Shown: piece by piece, positions 1 to 8,227 of the stretch
Numbering within the stretch: the first letter of the stretch is position 1
How the letters are laid out: every line of letters begins with the position of its first letter
From: Motiliproteus sp036961355
GTDB lineage: Bacteria > Pseudomonadota > Gammaproteobacteria > Pseudomonadales > Balneatricaceae
Length of the DNA stretch: 64,000 nucleotides
Direction of reading: 5' to 3'
Assembly (NCBI GenBank): GCA_036961355.1
Contig: JBALVL010000005.1
Span: 1-64,000, forward strand
Notes under the pieces: model-generated
The model's database searches: none
Seen by the model: only the letters and a program-made list of their open reading frames with translations
Told to the model about the DNA's origin: nothing
Program-made: the position numbers and the translations under genes

Positions 1-215
1 TAATCACTTGGGTTCAGGCTTTCTCATTTATTCCAAACTATGGGACAGCAGTGGCTTCGGCTCCCCTTTTTTGTTGCTGCAACGGCAACCCCTTGATCAC
101 CCACCAAGCGCATAGTCCTGCGCAACGTTCAAGACAAGCACTGCAGCCTATTCAGCACCTACGGTTTACTTTATGCTGAGATGACAATTAACAACTGAGT
201 TACTAAAGCGCTTCG

Positions 216-944
216 ATGACAGTAATCTCCGATAGTAGTGTTGCGCAGAATCACGCGGTCCATAGCCCTGCAACCCGTACCAATCAATGCCAGTTTACTG
301 ACCTGCAGCTACAGCCAGGCCAAGTATTACAACTGGAGCTTGAAGGGTATCAAGAGGAACAGCGTTACCGCAGCTCTTTGTTAGGTTACCGTATCGGCCA
401 CTCGCTGATGGTCACCGCCCCGGCACAGAATGGCCTGACCGTTCCTGGATTGCTGGACACGAAGCTCAAAGCGCGACTGTTCTCGAACCATCTCAACGGT
501 GCCTGCGCTTTCGAGTCTAAGGTGCTCCATCTGGCTCGCCACCCCTACCCCTATCTGCACCTTTCAATGCCGGACAAGCTTTATCTGGGGGAGGTTCGAA
601 AATCAGTCAGGGCAGATGTCAATATCATATCTTCGGCACTACACAGCGACGGCCTGCAATCAGTAAAGCATACCGTCTGCATTATCGACCTGAGCACTGA
701 CGGTGCCCGCATCACATCGAAAAGCCTCAATGCCGACACCGGCGAGCAAATTTCGCTAATCACCAAACTCAAGGTCAGCGGGGTGGAGCGGATTATCCAG
801 CTAACTGCCATCGTCCGTTCAGTCAGCAGCAATAACGGCAAACAGCTATTTGGCTTACAGTTTATTGAGATGGGGGAAAGTGATCGGGTGATGATCCACG
901 CCTGCGTTCTGTCCAGCCTGTATAAAGCACCCGGTGCACATTAA
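216..944 (+). CDS. YcgR-like PilZ domain protein, probable c-di-GMP receptor
   Basis: 242 residues, no signal peptide or membrane segment, so cytoplasmic. The C-terminal half is a PilZ domain: R128-x3-R132 (RKSVR) is the arginine pair and D158LSTDG163 is the D-x-S-x-x-G turn that together bind cyclic-di-GMP in this family. The first 120 residues fit the YcgR-type N-terminal beta-barrel, which opens with a basic linker into PilZ. YcgR proteins act as flagellar brakes or as other c-di-GMP effectors. No flagellar gene is present here; the neighbour is a convergent GGDEF/EAL protein, which supports a shared signalling role but not a specific target. The start lacks a clear Shine-Dalgarno sequence, so it is the least certain part. 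PilZ assignment is firm, function is inferred. Confidence 0.85.
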   Translation: MTVISDSSVAQNHAVHSPATRTNQCQFTDLQLQPGQVLQLELEGYQEEQRYRSSLLGYRIGHSLMVTAPAQNGLTVPGLLDTKLKARLFSNHLNGACAFESKVLHLARHPYPYLHLSMPDKLYLGEVRKSVRADVNIISSALHSDGLQSVKHTVCIIDLSTDGARITSKSLNADTGEQISLITKLKVSGVERIIQLTAIVRSVSSNNGKQLFGLQFIEMGESDRVMIHACVLSSLYKAPGAH

Positions 945-961
945 TACCTAACCGTTGAACA

Positions 962-3157
962 TCATCGCGTGGTTGCCGGAATCGTCGCCCCAGGCTGATG
1001 GAAAAGATAACCCTGCGAGAACTCGATACCTAGCTGCTCAACCACCCGCTGCACCTCCGCGTTATGGACAAACTCGGCCACCGTTTCGATACCGGCATTT
1101 TTGGCGAAAAAAACGATGGCGCGGGTAATCTCGTAGCTGGTGGCATCTTCGACGATATTTTTGATGTATTTGGCGTCGATCTTCAGATAATCGACATTGA
1201 GCTCCATGATCCGTTCAAAGTTGGAATATTCGGTGCCAAAATCATCGATCGCCAAGCGGTACCCCTGCTGCTTCAATCGCCGCAGCTGGTCGATGTGATT
1301 GTTTTTGGCACTGGCGCTGACACCTTCCAAAATTTCCAACGTTAACCTGTGTGGCTGCACCCCGTACTGCTCGGTTTTTTGCTGTAGGTACTGCTCTAAA
1401 TAGCCCTGTTGCAGATCCTCTTCGGTGATATTCAACGATAACTCAGCGTCGGTAGCGGCTATCACAGCTAAGCCCCGATCAATCATTCGGCGAGCGATGG
1501 TCGGTAACAGCCCCGACAGCTTCGCCGCATTGAGAAAACGATAAGGGCTATATATCTTGCCATCGTGCTCTAGCCTCACTAAGGCTTCGTACTTGACGGT
1601 TTTGCCGGTACGGTTATCACGAATGCCCTGAAAATAGGGTTGAATTCGGTCGTTTTTGAGCGCTTCGTACAGCCGCCTGTTCCAGCGAATATAATCGACT
1701 CGCTGCTCCTGTGCTGGCTCATCCTGTTGCAGGTCGTACAGGTGGTAATGGTTTTTACCCAAGTCCCGGGCCATACGCCTGGCCTTCATCGCTTTACCCA
1801 GAAGCCCCTGCGTCGCGACTGCACCGCCGTAGCTAAAGGTGGTATTAAACCCCTGTTGATCGACCAGACAAGGCTGCGCGGCAAAGCTACTGCGGATGCT
1901 CTCAACCACCGATAGCAGGTCAACCGGGCGATCAAAATAGAGTCCGAATTCATCAGCATTGATTCGAAACAGTTGATCGGCCAGATTGAGCTGCTGCAAC
2001 TGCTGCCCCACGGTACAGAGGAAGCGATCACCAAACTTCATACCGTAAGCGGCGTTGATGTAACTAAAATTATCGATATTGAGCAGCAGCAAGGTCTGTT
2101 CCCGGTCGCTGCCGTCCACCAACAGACCCAGCTTGGTCTTATTCGATAGCCCCGTCAGTTGATCGGTTTCCAGCGCACTCACTAAACGCTGCCGGCTGGC
2201 TTTGAGCTCGGTAAGGTCGGTATACACCGCGACATGGTTCTGGATCTCACCATCGGCATCGCGCACCAGGCTCAGGCTTAACCACTGGACCACCTCGGAG
2301 CCATCCTTACGCTGGTTTATCACCTCTCCCCGCCACAGCCCGGTTGTGGTCAACTGCTGCCACATCCGTTGATAAAACGCTTGGTCGTGTTTGCCGGACG
2401 TCAGAGAATTCAGCTGCTTGCCTGCTAACTCCTGCAGGCGATAACCGCTGATCAATTCAAAAGCCCGATTGGCCTCAACGATACAATTTTCAGCATCGGT
2501 AATAACCACACCATCACGGGACTCAGTCAGCGCGGTCGCCAGTAGTTCAGAACGCTGATGCTGGGCATTCAGTTCGCGATTACTGGCATCGCGTTCCAAC
2601 AAGATACCAACGATCGATGCACCGATCTCCAACAAGCGCATGTGGAAAGTTGACGGTGAGCGGTGCTCAAATGAAGTTAGTGAAAAGGAGCCTATCGCTT
2701 GTTGAGTATTATCACGAACAGGCATCGACCAGCAGGCACACAAGCCAAAATCACGGGCAATCTGGCGCAAATCGCACCAGCGTGGATCGGTATAAGTATC
2801 GCGGACATAGATCGGCTGGTTAAGATAAACAGCATTACCGCAAGAGCCGCCATTTTCTCCGGGTTGCAGCCCCTCTAGAGCCTGGCGCTCCTGTTCGGAA
2901 AAACTCGGCGCGCAAAACACATTTAATAAGCCACTTTCGGAGTTCTTGAGCAGCACGCTGGCAACAGAATTGGGCAGTAAACGCTCGGTCATCAGACAGA
3001 GTTGCTGCAACACTTCATGGTTATTTTGGTTCTGAGTGACCTGAACAAAGATCTGCTGCTGGAGTTGTAGTATCTGATCCAGTTCATTAACCGAGAGAGA
3101 GACTTCATCGTCGTTGAGGGTTTCAGCGATCGTCTTCATTAGTTCGTTACCCGACAT
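962..3157 (-). CDS. GAF-PAS-GGDEF-EAL protein, probable c-di-GMP phosphodiesterase
   Basis: 731 residues, soluble. Order: GAF domain about 35-195, PAS about 205-325, GGDEF about 335-480, EAL about 490-725. The GGDEF signature reads NADEF (400-404), so cyclase activity is doubtful. The EAL part keeps the residues needed for metal binding and hydrolysis: EAL 524-526, N576, E608 in LEILE, DDF 638-640, K659 and E695, with QGY near 715. The likely net activity is hydrolysis of c-di-GMP, tuned by ligands of GAF and PAS. The degenerate GGDEF may act as a GTP sensor, as known for some composite proteins; that is inference. It converges with the PilZ gene, with about 17 bp between their ends. Confidence 0.9.
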   Translation of the reverse strand: MSGNELMKTIAETLNDDEVSLSVNELDQILQLQQQIFVQVTQNQNNHEVLQQLCLMTERLLPNSVASVLLKNSESGLLNVFCAPSFSEQERQALEGLQPGENGGSCGNAVYLNQPIYVRDTYTDPRWCDLRQIARDFGLCACWSMPVRDNTQQAIGSFSLTSFEHRSPSTFHMRLLEIGASIVGILLERDASNRELNAQHQRSELLATALTESRDGVVITDAENCIVEANRAFELISGYRLQELAGKQLNSLTSGKHDQAFYQRMWQQLTTTGLWRGEVINQRKDGSEVVQWLSLSLVRDADGEIQNHVAVYTDLTELKASRQRLVSALETDQLTGLSNKTKLGLLVDGSDREQTLLLLNIDNFSYINAAYGMKFGDRFLCTVGQQLQQLNLADQLFRINADEFGLYFDRPVDLLSVVESIRSSFAAQPCLVDQQGFNTTFSYGGAVATQGLLGKAMKARRMARDLGKNHYHLYDLQQDEPAQEQRVDYIRWNRRLYEALKNDRIQPYFQGIRDNRTGKTVKYEALVRLEHDGKIYSPYRFLNAAKLSGLLPTIARRMIDRGLAVIAATDAELSLNITEEDLQQGYLEQYLQQKTEQYGVQPHRLTLEILEGVSASAKNNHIDQLRRLKQQGYRLAIDDFGTEYSNFERIMELNVDYLKIDAKYIKNIVEDATSYEITRAIVFFAKNAGIETVAEFVHNAEVQRVVEQLGIEFSQGYLFHQPGATIPATTR

Positions 3158-3271
3158 CCTTTTCTACATTCTGAGTACTTTATCGACCATTAACTATTTT
3201 ACCTTAGATCATATCAACAGTGGCGTGATCTACCTCAAGACAGCAGCAGCGATACTCTGCCCCCCTCTCCG

Positions 3272-4411
3272 TTAACCAAGCGGCCTTTTTCGAGTTAACG
3301 CCAACGGTACCATCCGTACCGAATCACCCGATTGCAGTAATAGCGTTTCTGCCAGCTGCTGACTCAATAATAGCGGATGGCCTTCATCGGGAACGTGAAT
3401 CATATCGACCAAACAACGATACTGCTGCAGACCCGTATTGGCTAACAGGCACTGTTCTACGGTGCTATCAGCCACGTTTAGACCCGCCTCTTTGACTTGG
3501 ATCTGTACCGGATAGAGCTGGCTGTGCCGTACCGTTCTTAAATCTTTTAAGCGGCTAACCAGTGTTGGCCCGGCATCGAAGATGTCGACATAACCCTCAA
3601 AATGAAAGCCCTCATCTTCCAGCATCTTACGCGCCGGACGGGTATTGCTGTGGACCTCTCCGATCACCTGCTGGGCAGACTCGGGCAGCAGGTGGATGTA
3701 GATCGAATGTTTGGGCATCAGCTCGGCGATAAACGATTTGTTACCCAAACCGGTCAGATAGTCGGCTTCTGAAAACTCCATCGTAAAGAAGTGCCGTCCT
3801 AGTCCCTCCCAAAAAGGACTGATGCCTGGCTCAGTTGAGACCCCGCGCATCTCAGCTATCACCCGCTCGGCAAAACGATCCGGAAACTGAGCCATGAACA
3901 ACAACCGGCTCTTGGACAGCAAGGTACCGCTATAACCGTTCGGTTGCTCAGTGGTGCGCTGGGCAACCTGGGATTTCTGCCTTACTGAGGAGGTGCCGCG
4001 GTTCTTGCTACCCCTGTATTGAGGGTGCAGAAACAGGCTGCACACCTCAGAATGGCCGGTGTAGTCATTACACAGGTACAGGGTGCGAAAACAGTTGTGG
4101 ATATTCATCGCCCGCGACGCGTGCACCATGGTACCGATGCGGTAGTGATACCAGGGATCGTTCATACCGACCGCCGATGCGATCGCGGTGGTGCCGATCA
4201 CCGCGCCGCTTTCAGTATCTTCTAACACAAACAGGTAGTGTTCGCCCTGCGGCCGACTCAACGGCTGCTGCATCGATTCTATCGACTGAGCGATCTTCTG
4301 CTCCAGCAGCTCGGCGTGCAGGGGCAGCGATGTAAACCCGGGACCGCTAATGTCGGCTATTTCAATCAGGGCATCAATATCTTGCGCGCGGATCGGTCGA
4401 ATCAGCTGCAT
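3272..4411 (-). CDS. Arginine/ornithine N-succinyltransferase family protein (AstA/AruG-like) with an inserted segment
   Basis: 379 residues from the ATG at 4411, chosen because GGGAG lies six bases upstream; a TTG five codons earlier has no such site. AstA transfers succinyl from succinyl-CoA to arginine (or ornithine), the first step of the succinyltransferase pathway of arginine degradation. Family signatures are clear: NDYTGHSEVCSLFLHP, LLSKSRLLFMAQFP, ISPFWEGLGRHFF and GYVDIFDAGP. Members usually have about 340 residues. The excess is mostly a polar segment at about residues 135-163, replacing a four- to five-residue glycine-rich turn before the LLSKSR helix, in the region expected to contact CoA. 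No other ast/aru gene is adjacent; a second paralogue lies near 62.5 kb. The insertion may impair or alter activity. Confidence 0.85.
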   Translation of the reverse strand: MQLIRPIRAQDIDALIEIADISGPGFTSLPLHAELLEQKIAQSIESMQQPLSRPQGEHYLFVLEDTESGAVIGTTAIASAVGMNDPWYHYRIGTMVHASRAMNIHNCFRTLYLCNDYTGHSEVCSLFLHPQYRGSKNRGTSSVRQKSQVAQRTTEQPNGYSGTLLSKSRLLFMAQFPDRFAERVIAEMRGVSTEPGISPFWEGLGRHFFTMEFSEADYLTGLGNKSFIAELMPKHSIYIHLLPESAQQVIGEVHSNTRPARKMLEDEGFHFEGYVDIFDAGPTLVSRLKDLRTVRHSQLYPVQIQVKEAGLNVADSTVEQCLLANTGLQQYRCLVDMIHVPDEGHPLLLSQQLAETLLLQSGDSVRMVPLALTRKRPLG

Positions 4412-4576
4412 ATCGTTCTCCCTCAAGCATCCGTCGGTGCACGGTTGCCGTACCCTGGTCGCAACAGCACGCGTGCCTATTGCAATGCAGTCTAGTCGAA
4501 CACAAGAGAATGCTTAGAGTGCCTTACCGTTACGTGAGGAAATGTCGTGATGGAGTGCGATGGCTGTTTGTAATGA

Positions 4577-4669
4577 CCTTTCTTGGTAACCCTACGTGAG
4601 GACAATGCCTGGTTAGAATACATTGCCCATCAGCTGAAAACGGCACCCGAAGACAAACCGATCTATTAA
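4577..4669 (+). other. Possible gene remnant within the 343 bp gap between the AstA-like gene and glnK
   Basis: The gap 4412-4754 has no complete gene. On the plus strand one frame is open from 4577 to a TAA at 4667 and reads like a natural C-terminus, ending in EDNAWLEYIAHQLKTAPEDK plus three residues. There is no ATG and a stop lies just upstream. Two similar strings, TTACGTGAGGAAATG near 4533 and CTACGTGAGGACAATG near 4592, flank it. It may be the tail of a decayed gene or chance; I cannot name a family. The rest of the gap holds only the glnK terminator. Confidence 0.25.
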
Positions 4670-4691
4670 ATTTTGATGATTTGCAGGCGAG

Positions 4692-4719
4692 AAAAAAGGC
4701 ACCCTAGAGTGCCTTTTTT
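4692..4719 (-). terminator. Rho-independent terminator of the P-II gene
   Basis: A stem of AAGGCAC paired with GTGCCTT, with a short loop and runs of A before and T after, lies about 35 bp past the stop of the P-II gene. It is T-rich on both strands, so it can stop transcription in either direction. Confidence 0.85.
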
Positions 4720-4754
4720 ATCGTCTGCGCCGGATCATCGGTGGCTGCGGTATA

Positions 4755-5093
4755 TCAGATCGCGTCGTTACCGGTCTCTCCGGTACGGATACGGATAATT
4801 TGTTCCAGCTCGGTCACAAAGATCTTTCCGTCACCAATTTTTCCGGTATTGGCTGACGCGGTAATCGTCTCGATAACCTGATCAACAAGCTCTTCGCTGA
4901 CAGCCGCTTCAAGCTTCACTTTCGGAAGAAAATCGACCACGTACTCGGCACCACGGTACAGCTCAGTATGACCTTTCTGACGGCCAAAACCTTTGACTTC
5001 AGTGACGGTGATTCCCTGCACGCCGATCTCTGACAGTGCTTCTCGAACATCATCCAGCTTGAACGGTTTAATCACAGCGGTGACCAGTTTCAT
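4755..5093 (-). CDS. glnK: P-II family nitrogen regulatory protein (GlnK/GlnB)
   Basis: 112 residues from the ATG at 5093, which has AGGAG just upstream; a longer reading to 5165 lacks support. P-II proteins sense 2-oxoglutarate, ATP/ADP and, by uridylylation, glutamine. They control glutamine synthetase adenylylation, NtrB and ammonium channels. The T-loop is intact with Y46 and Y51 (ELYRGAEYVVDF), the latter being the uridylylation site; the B-loop GKIGDGKIF and C-loop IRIRTGETG are also present. The wording of the sequence is closest to the Pseudomonas protein named GlnK. No amtB is adjacent, so the GlnB/GlnK choice of name is uncertain, but the family is not. Confidence 0.95.
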   Translation of the reverse strand: MKLVTAVIKPFKLDDVREALSEIGVQGITVTEVKGFGRQKGHTELYRGAEYVVDFLPKVKLEAAVSEELVDQVIETITASANTGKIGDGKIFVTELEQIIRIRTGETGNDAI

Positions 5094-5337
5094 CGGTAGC
5101 TCCTGCAGTTGTAAGCAATTATTTTCTATCGACACCAGCCCTAAAGCAGTGGCGACAAGGCGCAATAGTATACCCCGATCCCTACAATCAGGCCATGTTC
5201 GGCGCTAGCGCTGAGCATGAACACCACCGTTCGCAGCTGTTGTCCGTCCCTGGATCGGTATAGGATGACGCCATTAAAGACGAGCCGGGCTACCTGCTAC
5301 GACTCACACCAACACTAACATCACCGGGAACATCTGT

Positions 5338-6126
5338 TTGGATCTGTCGCTGTTAACTGAACAGGTCGGCCTGCTGCTAATCTCATTTCTGGCCAACTTG
5401 CTTTCCGCACTGGCTGGCGGCGGCGCCGGGCTACTGCAATTCCCGGTACTGCTGTTTCTGGGGCTGAGCTTCGCTACTGCACTGGCCACCCACAAGATCG
5501 CCAGTGTCGCTCTGGGTGTCGGTGCCACGCTGCGCTATCTGCGTGAAGGCTCGCTTGATTGGCGCTTTGCCATCTTTATGCTGATCAGTGGTCTGCCCGG
5601 AGTACTGATCGGCGCCAATCTGATACTTGACCTGCCACAGAGCTGGGCAATTCTCTCTTTAGGGACCCTCACTGCCGGTTTGGGTCTCTACTCTGTATTC
5701 AAGCGTGATCTGGGACTAGAGCAACAACTACGCCACCGCGATCTCGGCGGTATGTTGCTCGGAGGGCTGGGGCTGTTGCTAATCGGCGTTCTCAACGGCT
5801 CGCTCACCTCCGGGACCGGCCTGTTCGTGACGCTATGGCTGGTTCGCTGGTTCGGCTTCGATTACCAGCGCGCCGTCGCCCACACCATGATTTTGGTTGG
5901 CCTTTTCTGGAACGGCTCCGGAGCCGTTGCGGTAGCACTGCAAACACCACCGCAATGGCAATGGTTACCGGTATTACTGCTTGGTTCAGTTTTGGGTGCA
6001 TACTTCGGTGCCCATCTGGCAATCGTCAAAGGCAATCGGTTGATCAAGCGTAGCTTTGAGCTGCTGACACTACTGGTGGGGGCGAAGCTGATCTGGGATG
6101 GCGTCTCACTGTTATCAGGGCAGTGA
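5338..6126 (+). CDS. TSUP family transporter (TauE/SafE, DUF81)
   Basis: 262 residues, very hydrophobic, with about seven or eight membrane segments, so an inner-membrane permease. The N-terminal glycine-rich stretch LSALAGGGAGLLQFP and the related second-half motif LNGSLTSGTGLF are typical of the TauE/SafE family, whose members export or import sulfite, sulfonates and other organosulfur or C2 anions. The substrate cannot be read from sequence. The start is a TTG: no ATG precedes the first membrane segment and GGGA lies seven bases before this TTG. It is divergent from the P-II gene across 244 bp and appears monocistronic. Confidence 0.85.
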   Translation: MDLSLLTEQVGLLLISFLANLLSALAGGGAGLLQFPVLLFLGLSFATALATHKIASVALGVGATLRYLREGSLDWRFAIFMLISGLPGVLIGANLILDLPQSWAILSLGTLTAGLGLYSVFKRDLGLEQQLRHRDLGGMLLGGLGLLLIGVLNGSLTSGTGLFVTLWLVRWFGFDYQRAVAHTMILVGLFWNGSGAVAVALQTPPQWQWLPVLLLGSVLGAYFGAHLAIVKGNRLIKRSFELLTLLVGAKLIWDGVSLLSGQ

Positions 6127-6269
6127 CCTTGGACAGCCTGTTAAATAGCTAAAACATAACCAAAAAACAACTAAAAACAGTCCGATCATCTGGCTCCTAC
6201 GGCACCGAAGGCGCTATTCTTTGAGTAAGCGCTCATTCTATCCAGCCGCGCGTTAAACGAGGGTCAGCA

Positions 6270-7421
6270 ATGACTGTGCGAGGGGTCGTCAAAACATTAC
6301 TGTGGCTTAGTATCGTCATAGCCATTGCAGCTGCGGTCTGGTGGAACAACCAACCCAAACCGGTCAACGTCACTACCGCCACGGTAGAATCCGGCAGCGT
6401 TGAACGCACGGTGGTCAACACCCGTGCCGGCACCGTTAAGTCCTGCCAGCGCGCCATGTTATCGCTACCGATCGGCGGTCAGATTGCCGCATTGCACGTC
6501 GCTGAAGGCGATCACGTCACCGCTGGCCAGTTGTTGATTGAACTGTGGAACGACGACCTGCTGGCCGCCAAGCGCCAGGCGCAACTGGCGGCGAACTCGG
6601 CCCACCTAGAGCACGATGCCATCTGTGTCCGGGCGCGTAACTTTCAGCGAGAAGCGGACAGGGTCGACAAGCTGCGCGCCCGTAATCTCTCCTCCGAAGA
6701 ACAGGCCGAGCAAGCCCAGGCACAGGCCGAAGCGATGGCGTTCAGCTGTCGCGCTGCCGAAGCCCGGCAGCAAGAATCCAGAGCACGTATCGATGTGGCC
6801 GAAGCCGCGCTGGAACGCACCCGATTACAGGCCCCTTTCGCCGGTATCGTTGCCGAACTCAGCGGTAAAGTGGGCGAGTACACCACTCCGTCTCCACCAG
6901 GAGTCGCGACCCCACCGGCGATCGATCTGTTAACCGACGATTGCCACTATATCGAAGCGCCGATCGATGAGGTCGATGCCGCCGGGTTGCAACCCGGGCA
7001 GCCGCTGCGTATCTCACTCGATGCCTACCGTGGCCAGAGCTTCCCCGGAAAACTGCGGCGTATCGCTCCCTATGTGCTCGATCGGGAGAAGCAGGCCCGC
7101 ACGGTCGAGATCGAAGCGGACTTCCTCAGCCGCCCTGATATCCGCTTGCTGGCCGGTTACAGCGCTGATCTGGAAGTGATTCTGCAAAGCCACCCCGATA
7201 CGCTACGAATCCCCACCGAAGCATTGCTCGATGAGCAGTATGTGCTGCTGTTCCGCGACGGTTTACCGCTGCAGAAAAGGGCGGTCAAGATCGGCCTGAA
7301 TAACTGGCAGCACACTGAGATAATCGATGGCCTCAAGGCCGGTGACCAGGTCGTCACCTCGCTCGGGCGAAGCGAGATTAAAGACGGGGCGCTGGCGACC
7401 AAACAACCGGCACCCCAATAG
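6270..7421 (+). CDS. HlyD/MacA-type periplasmic adaptor of an ABC exporter
   Basis: 383 residues: an N-terminal membrane anchor (about 7-25), a biotinyl-lipoyl-like half motif (AEGDHVTAGQLL), an alanine- and glutamine-rich alpha-helical hairpin (about 100-200), the second lipoyl half (TRLQAPFAGIVAELSGKVGE) and a beta-barrel with a membrane-proximal domain. Such adaptors join an inner-membrane pump to an outer-membrane channel. It is the first gene of a run of five on the same strand (adaptor, ATPase, two permeases, outer-membrane barrel), with 31 bp before the ATPase. Several cysteines (in SCQRAM, AICVRA and FSCRAAE) are unusual for a periplasmic adaptor and might form disulfides. Substrate unknown. 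Confidence 0.85.
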   Translation: MTVRGVVKTLLWLSIVIAIAAAVWWNNQPKPVNVTTATVESGSVERTVVNTRAGTVKSCQRAMLSLPIGGQIAALHVAEGDHVTAGQLLIELWNDDLLAAKRQAQLAANSAHLEHDAICVRARNFQREADRVDKLRARNLSSEEQAEQAQAQAEAMAFSCRAAEARQQESRARIDVAEAALERTRLQAPFAGIVAELSGKVGEYTTPSPPGVATPPAIDLLTDDCHYIEAPIDEVDAAGLQPGQPLRISLDAYRGQSFPGKLRRIAPYVLDREKQARTVEIEADFLSRPDIRLLAGYSADLEVILQSHPDTLRIPTEALLDEQYVLLFRDGLPLQKRAVKIGLNNWQHTEIIDGLKAGDQVVTSLGRSEIKDGALATKQPAPQ

Positions 7422-7452
7422 CCCGCTCTAACGCGAAAATGAGGGATCGTGG

Positions 7453-8223
7453 ATGAAGCAACGATCGACTAACGAGCCTGCGGCAACCGTCAACGACCCT
7501 GCGATGGCGCAAACCGTCAGCCCTGCGACAGCCGACAACGCGATGATCGAACTCGAGCAACTGAGCAAGCAGTACCGTATCGGTAACCAGCCATTTCAGG
7601 CGCTGGACACCATCGATCTCAGTATCAATCGGGCCGAATATATCGCCATCACCGGCCCCTCAGGGTCCGGTAAATCCACCCTGCTCAACATGATCGGCCT
7701 GCTTGATCGCCCCGACAGCGGTAGCTACCGCTTACACGGCCAGGCCACCGAAGCGTTGCACGAAGAGCAACGCGCCCTGCTACGCCGCGAGCAATTGGGC
7801 TTTATCTTTCAAGCCTTCCACCTGATCCCGCGACTGAGCGCGTTTGAAAATGTCGCCCTGCCGCTGATGCTGGCCGGATTATCCAAGCGTGAACAACAGC
7901 AGCGCGTGATGCAGACCCTCGATCAGGTGGGGCTGAGCCCGCAGGCACAACAACGCCCCAATCAACTGTCGGGAGGCCAGCAGCAGCGAGTCGCCATCGC
8001 CCGGGCAATCGTGATGCAGCCGCCACTGCTACTGGCCGATGAGCCTACCGGCAACCTCGACCAACACTCCGGTGGTGAGGTGATCGAACTGCTGGAAGAT
8101 CTCAACCGTCAGGGTATGACCCTGCTGATCGTGACCCACGACGCGGCACTGGCACAGCGCAGTGGCCGCCAGTTGCAACTGGTCGACGGCGCTATCCGCC
8201 ACGACCTGCGGCAGAGCCGCTAA
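7453..8223 (+). CDS. ABC transporter ATP-binding protein, MacB/LolD family
   Basis: 256 residues. Walker A is GPSGSGKST (68-76), the Q-loop FQ near 120, signature LSGGQ (172-176), Walker B LLLADEP (192-198) and D-loop NLD follow, with a THD switch histidine, so all catalytic parts are present. The first 30 residues are a polar extension before the usual start (MIELEQLSKQY), so translation may begin at residue 31 instead. The MacB/LolD group powers mechanotransmission permeases rather than substrate-channel pumps. It sits five bases upstream of the first permease and should energise the two permeases that follow, with the adaptor just before it. Confidence 0.92.
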   Translation: MKQRSTNEPAATVNDPAMAQTVSPATADNAMIELEQLSKQYRIGNQPFQALDTIDLSINRAEYIAITGPSGSGKSTLLNMIGLLDRPDSGSYRLHGQATEALHEEQRALLRREQLGFIFQAFHLIPRLSAFENVALPLMLAGLSKREQQQRVMQTLDQVGLSPQAQQRPNQLSGGQQQRVAIARAIVMQPPLLLADEPTGNLDQHSGGEVIELLEDLNRQGMTLLIVTHDAALAQRSGRQLQLVDGAIRHDLRQSR

Positions 8224-8227
8224 GCCG

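Noticed and set aside
5094..5337. Sigma-54 promoter before glnK
   Set aside because: No pair of GG and GC elements at the required spacing was found.
5304..5528. Minus-strand open frame over the start of the TSUP gene
   Set aside because: Overlaps the membrane-protein start and has serine/alanine-rich shadow composition.
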